18,221 nt of DNA from DATFMH01 sp035267045. Its GTDB lineage: Bacteria > Bacteroidota > Rhodothermia > Balneolales > DATFMH01. The DNA is taken from contig DATFMH010000133.1 of assembly GCA_035267045.1 (NCBI GenBank), forward strand, positions 1-18,221. The letters run 5' to 3'. The notes beneath the pieces were generated by a model that worked only from the letters and a program-made list of their open reading frames with translations, searched no databases and had not been told where the DNA came from. The position numbers and the translations under genes are program-made. Shown here piece after piece: positions 13,829 to 18,221 of the stretch (the first letter of the stretch is position 1; every line of letters begins with the position of its first letter).

Positions 13829-15553
13829 ATGCCCATCCACAACAGTGATATTGCTGACATCTTTAATGAAATCGCCGATTTATTAGAGATAGAAGAAGCT
13901 GATCAATTTCGAATACGAGCTTATCGACGAGCAGCTATGAGTGTCGAAAATTTATCGAATGAGTTGTCCGGGATGGTTGCCGGTGAAGAGGATCTGACCC
14001 AACTGCCGGGTATTGGAAAAAGTATAGCTGAAAAGATTAAAGAGATTGTCGAGACCGGGAAACTGAAGCAATTGGAGGAAATAAAGAAGAAAACGCCGGC
14101 CGGGTTGGGTGAGATGATGAAGATAGGTGGATTGGGCCCAAAAAGAGTGGAGGTTCTGCACGAGAAACTACATGTCGATTCTCTTGCAGATTTACGTAAA
14201 GCGGTAAAGAAGCATGAGATCAGGGAGTTGGAAGGTTTCGGTGAAAAAACAGAAGAGAAGATAAAGGAGGAACTGGAACGTGGATCCGAACGAGAAAAAC
14301 GAACATCACTTTACAGGGCGGAAGAGTTTGCCAAACCGTTGGTAAAGTTATTGAGTGATATCAGAGGTGTGGATAAAGTCATTGTTGCAGGCAGTTACCG
14401 CCGGCGTAAAGAGACGGTCGGTGATCTTGATATTCTGGTAACCTGTAAAAGAAGTAGCAAAGTGATGGATGTTTTTACCAGCTTCGATGATGTGGAGAAA
14501 GTGCTCTCAAAAGGATCAACACGTGCGTCTGTGAGATTGCGGTCGGGATTACAGGTAGATCTTCGTGTCGTCGAGGACAAAAGTTATGGAGCTGCTTTGC
14601 AGTATTTCACGGGATCCAAAGATCATAACATTAAGCTGCGCGAACGGGCAATGAGCAGAAAGTTAAAAATAAATGAGTACGGTGTTTTTCCCGAGGGTAA
14701 GGAAAAGTCTATTGCAGGGGCAACGGAAGAAGAAGTCTACAAAGCTGTGGATTTGCCTTACATCGAACCCGAATTGAGGGAAAATATGGGTGAGATCGAG
14801 GCCGCTGAAAAAAAGAAATTACCAGAACTCATTACGTTACATGATATTAAAGGAGATCTGCATACTCACTCAAAATATTCCGATGGTACTGCTACAATAC
14901 GGGAAATGACCAAGGCGGCACAGGAACATGGTTACGAGTATATTGGAATCACGGATCATTCAAAGAGGGTGACAATTGCCAGGGGAATGGATGATAAACG
15001 GTTATCCAGTCAATTGGATGAAATTGATAAAGTTCAGGAAGATTTTGATAACTTCACAATTCTGAAAGGCTGTGAAGTCGATATACTTGACGATGGATCA
15101 CTTGATATGCCGGATTCCATTCTCAAGCGCCTTGATTATACTGTTTGTTCCATTCACTACAAATTTAATCTTTCCCGAAAAGATCAGACCAATCGTGTAA
15201 TGAAAGCCATGGATAACCCTTACTTTACCATTCTGGGACATCCGACCGGAAGACAGACACCTGAACGAGGTGAGATGGAACTGGATATGGAAAAATTGAT
15301 GGAAGCCGCACTAAAAAGAGGTTGTTTCATGGAGTTGAACTCCACGCCCAAAAGGCTGGATTTGCGGGATATCTACTGTAAAATGGCGAAAGACCGCGGA
15401 CTGAAATTATCCATATCAACGGATGCCCATAGTCCCAATCACCTCGATTTTATTCGTTACGGTATGGATCAGGCAAGACGAGGCTGGCTCGAGGCCGACG
15501 ATGTGTTAAATACGAGAAGTGTGAAAGAACTTAAGAAATTATTCAAACGGTGA
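13829..15553 (+). CDS. polX: Family X DNA polymerase with PHP nuclease domain (PolX)
   Basis: The 574-residue protein has the bacterial PolX two-part layout. Residues 1-320: an N-terminal 8-kDa-like helical domain (DIFNEIADLLEIEEADQFRI), helix-hairpin-helix motifs (LPGIGKSIAEKIKEIV; KIGGLGPKRVEVL), and the polymerase palm with GSYRRRKETVGDLDILV (Asp199, Asp201) and VDLRVV (Asp244) as the metal-binding aspartates. Residues 338-574: a PHP domain with DLHTHSKYSDG (Asp343, His345, His347), GITDHSKR, KGCEVDIL, CSIHY, LGHPTGR, MELNSTPKRLDL and ISTDAHSPNHL. It should fill short gaps in repair and trim 3' ends with its Mn2+-dependent 3'-5' exonuclease/AP-endonuclease. Shine-Dalgarno AGGAAGGA lies at 13813-13820. 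The stop overlaps or abuts ligA, so the two are probably translated together. Confidence 0.96.
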   Translation: MPIHNSDIADIFNEIADLLEIEEADQFRIRAYRRAAMSVENLSNELSGMVAGEEDLTQLPGIGKSIAEKIKEIVETGKLKQLEEIKKKTPAGLGEMMKIGGLGPKRVEVLHEKLHVDSLADLRKAVKKHEIRELEGFGEKTEEKIKEELERGSEREKRTSLYRAEEFAKPLVKLLSDIRGVDKVIVAGSYRRRKETVGDLDILVTCKRSSKVMDVFTSFDDVEKVLSKGSTRASVRLRSGLQVDLRVVEDKSYGAALQYFTGSKDHNIKLRERAMSRKLKINEYGVFPEGKEKSIAGATEEEVYKAVDLPYIEPELRENMGEIEAAEKKKLPELITLHDIKGDLHTHSKYSDGTATIREMTKAAQEHGYEYIGITDHSKRVTIARGMDDKRLSSQLDEIDKVQEDFDNFTILKGCEVDILDDGSLDMPDSILKRLDYTVCSIHYKFNLSRKDQTNRVMKAMDNPYFTILGHPTGRQTPERGEMELDMEKLMEAALKRGCFMELNSTPKRLDLRDIYCKMAKDRGLKLSISTDAHSPNHLDFIRYGMDQARRGWLEADDVLNTRSVKELKKLFKR

Positions 15554-15561
15554 GTATTAAT

Positions 15562-17649
15562 ATGGCCTATAAAAATGGAAGTGTTGATACATTACCGGAG
15601 GTTGATCTAAGGAAAATACAATCTAAAGAAGATGCTCAGCAAGCCATAGAAAAATTGCGGAGGGCCATACGATATCATAATTACCGCTATTATGTACTTG
15701 ATGATCCGGTTATCCCGGATGCCGATTTCGATAAGCTGATGCAGAAACTGGAAAAATTAGAAGATGAGTATCCCGGATTACTTACGCCTGAATCACCGAC
15801 TCAGCAGGTCGGGGGAGAACCACAGAAAGAACTCGGACTGGTACGTCATCCGGTACCGATGCTGAGCTTGAAATCGATCAATGATGAATCTGATTTTCTG
15901 AATTTTGACAAAACATGCCGGGATGAATTGAATAAAAAGACAGTGGCCTATTGTTGTGAACCTAAATACGACGGCCTTGCTGTTGAATTGATCTATGATG
16001 ATGGGAAATTAACGATGGCTACAACCCGCGGCGATGGTGAGACAGGGGAGAATGTGACAGAAAATATTAAAACCATTAAAGAGGTGCCTCTTCGATTGAT
16101 ATCCGAAAAAAATACGTCGATTCCAGGTCACTTGGTTGTTCGCGGTGAAGTATTCATAAGGAAAGATGACTTTGAAAAACTGAACGAAAAACAGGAAAAG
16201 AATAAGGATAAAACTTTTGCCAATCCCAGAAATGCGGCTGCCGGTTCGTTACGTCAACTGGATCCTAAGATCACCGCTTCCCGCCCATTAAAGATTATTT
16301 TATATCAGGTTGCTGAGGTAGATGGATATGCCTTCGAAACCCATTGGCATGTTCTGGAAACACTGCCAAATTGGGGATTGAAAGTGAACCGGGATTGGAA
16401 TAAACGATGTGATGGAATAGATGAAGCGCTGAAATTCTATAACAAACTATCGGATAACCGGGAAGATCTTCCCTATGAAATTGATGGTATGGTTTGTAAA
16501 ATCGATGAACTTTCAGCTCATGAAAAACTTGGATTTCGTACAAATAACCCAAGATGGGCGATAGCTTATAAGTTCGAGGCACGTCAGGCCACTTCAAAGA
16601 TAAAGGATATTGAAGTTCAGGTCGGCCGGACCGGTAAGCTGACACCCATAGCCGTTTTGAAACCGGTTAATATTGGCGGTGTTACCGTACAGCGGGCTTC
16701 ACTACACAATCAAAGTGAGATCGAAAGTAAAGATATCCGAATTGGGGATAAAGTGATCGTTAAACGGGCTGGAGATGTTATCCCCCAGGTCGTTAAATCT
16801 ATGCCCGATGAAAGAGACGGTTCCGAGAAAAAATTTACGCTGCCGGAGAAATGTCCCGATTGTGGATCTAAAACAATAACCAGTGATGACAAAAAACAGA
16901 CCCACTGCACGAATCTGAAATGTCCTGCTCAATTGCAGAACAGGATTAAACATTTTGTCTCGGTCGATGCGATGGATATCGAAGGGCTGGGTGATAAAAG
17001 GGTTACCTATCTGGTAGATAAAGGGTTGTTGAAACGACCGTCGGATATCTATTATCTAAAAAAGAATGACTGGATGAAACTGGATGATGTTAAAGAGAAA
17101 GCATCACAAAACATCCTGGATGAATTGGAAACAAGTAAAAAACAAACCCTGGATCGATTTTTATATGCCCTTGGAATTCCGCTGGTCGGTAAGCACATGT
17201 CCAGGGTACTGGCTAAGCATTTTACTGACCTGGAAAATCTTCAGGAGGCGGAAGAGGAGGAACTGCGGGATATTCATGAAATAGGGCCGGAAGTTGCAAG
17301 TTCGGTTGTGACATTTTTTACCGATGAAAATAACAGAGATGATATCCAAAGAATTCTGGATGCCGGTGTGAAATTGAAAAATCCTTTAGCTAAACAGAAG
17401 AAACAGCCATTGGAAGGACTCACATTCGTTTTTACTGGTGAATTGGAATCATGGACCCGTGATGAAGCCCAGGAATTGGTGGAAGAAAATGGCGGACATG
17501 CCTCTTCCAGTGTCAGCAGTAAAACAAATTATGTAATAGCCGGTCCAGGTGCCGGATCTAAGATGGATAAAGCCAAAAAACAGAATGTAAAAATACTGGA
17601 TGAAGACGGGTTTAAGAAATTATTGAAAGACAAAGGGATAGTATTATAA
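15562..17649 (+). CDS. ligA: NAD+-dependent DNA ligase
   Basis: The protein has 695 residues from ATG 15562, full length for bacterial LigA. Domains in order: Ia with the NMN site (YHNYRYYVLDDPVIPDADFD); adenylation domain with active-site Lys135 in CEPKYDGLAVEL, then TTRGDGETGENVTENI and NPRNAAAGSLRQLD; OB fold (VGRTGKLTPIAVLKPV); four-cysteine zinc finger (CPDC at Cys431/Cys434, HCTNLKC at Cys449/Cys454); helix-hairpin-helix repeats; and a C-terminal BRCT domain (GLTFVFTGELESWTRDEAQ). It seals nicks using NAD+, releasing AMP and NMN. Start choice: a GTG at 15550 overlaps the polX stop (GTGA), adding MSIN; I prefer ATG 15562 because GGTGAG at 15549-15554 is well placed for it. Either way the gene is coupled to polX. 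Confidence 0.95.
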   Translation: MAYKNGSVDTLPEVDLRKIQSKEDAQQAIEKLRRAIRYHNYRYYVLDDPVIPDADFDKLMQKLEKLEDEYPGLLTPESPTQQVGGEPQKELGLVRHPVPMLSLKSINDESDFLNFDKTCRDELNKKTVAYCCEPKYDGLAVELIYDDGKLTMATTRGDGETGENVTENIKTIKEVPLRLISEKNTSIPGHLVVRGEVFIRKDDFEKLNEKQEKNKDKTFANPRNAAAGSLRQLDPKITASRPLKIILYQVAEVDGYAFETHWHVLETLPNWGLKVNRDWNKRCDGIDEALKFYNKLSDNREDLPYEIDGMVCKIDELSAHEKLGFRTNNPRWAIAYKFEARQATSKIKDIEVQVGRTGKLTPIAVLKPVNIGGVTVQRASLHNQSEIESKDIRIGDKVIVKRAGDVIPQVVKSMPDERDGSEKKFTLPEKCPDCGSKTITSDDKKQTHCTNLKCPAQLQNRIKHFVSVDAMDIEGLGDKRVTYLVDKGLLKRPSDIYYLKKNDWMKLDDVKEKASQNILDELETSKKQTLDRFLYALGIPLVGKHMSRVLAKHFTDLENLQEAEEEELRDIHEIGPEVASSVVTFFTDENNRDDIQRILDAGVKLKNPLAKQKKQPLEGLTFVFTGELESWTRDEAQELVEENGGHASSSVSSKTNYVIAGPGAGSKMDKAKKQNVKILDEDGFKKLLKDKGIVL

Positions 17650-17743
17650 ATAACAATGAGATATATAAATTATTCAAGCTTGCAACTTTGTGAGCGTTAA
17701 TACCAATTTAAAGCCACTACCCATACCACCAGCCTTAGACGTC

Positions 17744-17765
17744 ATGCCCGGCCCCGATCGGGCAT
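17744..17765. repeat. REP-like intergenic palindrome (GTCATGCCCGG type)
   Basis: ATGCCCG (17744-17750) pairs with CGGGCAT (17759-17765) around GCCCCGAT. With its flanks it reads GTCATGCCCGG...CGGGCATCCA, a pattern I know as a dispersed intergenic repeat in many bacterial genomes. A second stem, GCCATT/AATGGC with loop ATG, follows at 17774-17788. Whether it is repeated in this genome cannot be seen from one window. Confidence 0.5.
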
Positions 17766-17783
17766 CCAACCCAGCCATTATGA

Positions 17784-17999
17784 ATGGCCGGCGGCATAGT
17801 GCAACCGTTGCTTTATTTATTCCTCCCTGGATCGGGAATTGGTACCACTACAGTATTGGGACGTGGAGCATATCTGAGCTTTATTTTCCCCGGTGTAGTC
17901 GCACTTTCCTTATTGTTCACGCCGACATTTGCGGCTATCACGATTGTCTTCGATCGGGAGACCGGTTTTCTACCAGTTGTTATATGTTACTTAGTATAA
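17784..17999 (+). pseudogene. Fragment of an ABC-2 type transporter permease gene
   Basis: The frame encodes about 71 residues. GGIVQPLLYLFLPGSGIG, then YLSFIFPGVVALSLLF and AAITIVFDRETGFLP follow the order of an internal segment of drug/polysaccharide ABC-2 permeases (RP..QP..WL..FG; YL.F..PGI; ...F.RE.GFL). A full protein would be about 250 residues. Here nothing matching precedes it in frame (a stop lies directly upstream) and the sequence turns unrelated and AT-rich just after ETGFLPVV. No ATPase gene is adjacent. It is probably a relic, with both ends lost; a chance ORF is unlikely given the motif order. The family call is by eye. Confidence 0.6.
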
Positions 18000-18062
18000 T
18001 AGTTTTTTCTACTCTCCCAAACATATGAGTAAGCAGAATAGATATGCCATGTCTGTTAGTAG

Positions 18063-18089
18063 ATGGTTAAAATGGTATATGGTTAAAAT
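18063..18089. repeat. Direct repeat ATGGTTAAAAT x2
   Basis: The 11-base word ATGGTTAAAAT occurs at 18063-18073 and again at 18079-18089, five bases apart, in AT-rich non-coding DNA. It may be a regulatory iteron or chance. Confidence 0.3.
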
Positions 18090-18221
18090 ATGGAGATCGG
18101 GTAACAGGAGACAGTTTCGACTAAATACCCAATAACTTAGTAACTTAATTAACTTACTGTTTTAATTAATTTATAAGTTGTATTTCCTGTGTTTATTGAA
18201 TTGTCCGTATTCCATTTTTCA

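Larger units (their letters stand above)
17650..18221. other. 572-bp non-coding stretch after ligA with a permease gene fragment
   Basis: No intact gene is visible. 17741-17790 is GC-rich with two palindromes, 17784-17999 is a permease fragment, and 18000-18221 is AT-rich with a short direct repeat. A 36-codon frame at 18025-18135 has no ribosome binding site and looks like chance. No clear terminator follows ligA. Confidence 0.5.

Noticed and set aside
12637..15553. Thoeris-type defence system built around the ThsB-like protein
   Set aside because: No ThsA (SIR2/SLOG or membrane effector) gene is present in the window, and the expected catalytic Glu seems missing, so a complete known Thoeris cannot be claimed.
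17690..18028. 112-codon frame after ligA
   Set aside because: Crosses the palindrome and the permease fragment in a different frame and has no protein-like pattern; the other frame carries the ABC-2 motifs.
18025..18135. 36-codon ORF near the right end
   Set aside because: No ribosome binding site, lies across the direct repeat in AT-rich DNA, and the product resembles nothing I know.

Overview
The window looks like a chromosomal stretch from a Bacteroidota/Balneolota-type bacterium. Supporting signs are a GH92 alpha-mannosidase with a signal peptide, weak or absent Shine-Dalgarno sequences before many genes, AT-rich intergenic DNA and a RAYT (REP-associated tyrosine) transposase. The phylum is an inference from gene content and was not tested by search.

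Layout. (a) 1-1809 is visibly GC-richer than what follows (36/60 G+C at 61-120 against 20/60 at 4681-4740). It holds the 3' part of a serine hydrolase of the beta-lactamase/CubicO class, then a DUF998-type membrane protein broken by one in-frame TAA, then a further frameshifted remnant. It looks like a decaying, perhaps acquired, block. (b) 1906-2933 is a mobile-type module on the minus strand: a RAYT transposase, two 37-bp REP-like units in direct orientation, and a small helix-turn-helix (HTH) protein whose apparent N-terminus is REP sequence. (c) 3127-5283 holds single small genes: a MIF-like tautomerase, an OsmC-type thiol peroxidase, a DUF1648 membrane protein and a His-rich protein I do not recognise. 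(d) 5811-8123 is a secreted GH92 mannosidase behind a very AT-rich 527-bp spacer. It is followed by a 368-bp non-coding stretch packed with hairpins and ending in a terminator-like structure. (e) 12359-8492 (minus) is a glycerol operon in the order glpK, glpD, glpF, covering phosphorylation, FAD-dependent oxidation and uptake. (f) 12637-17649 (plus) holds a TIR-like (MTH538/ThsB-type) protein and a DJ-1/PfpI protein 29 bp apart, then PolX with a PHP nuclease domain overlapping or abutting NAD+-dependent DNA ligase (LigA), a gap-fill-and-seal repair pair. These genes have good Shine-Dalgarno sequences, unlike several others here. (g) 17650-18221 is non-coding. It contains a piece of an ABC-2 permease gene with two small palindromes at its 5' edge, one of the GTCATGCCCGG...CGGGCATCCA type.

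For novelty, the best candidates are the RAYT/REP/HTH module (with a QFH in place of the usual HxH motif), the TIR-like protein that appears to lack the NADase glutamate and sits with DJ-1 and the PolX-LigA pair, and the structured non-coding stretch 8124-8491. I see no complete known defence system, no CRISPR array, and no tRNA or rRNA gene.
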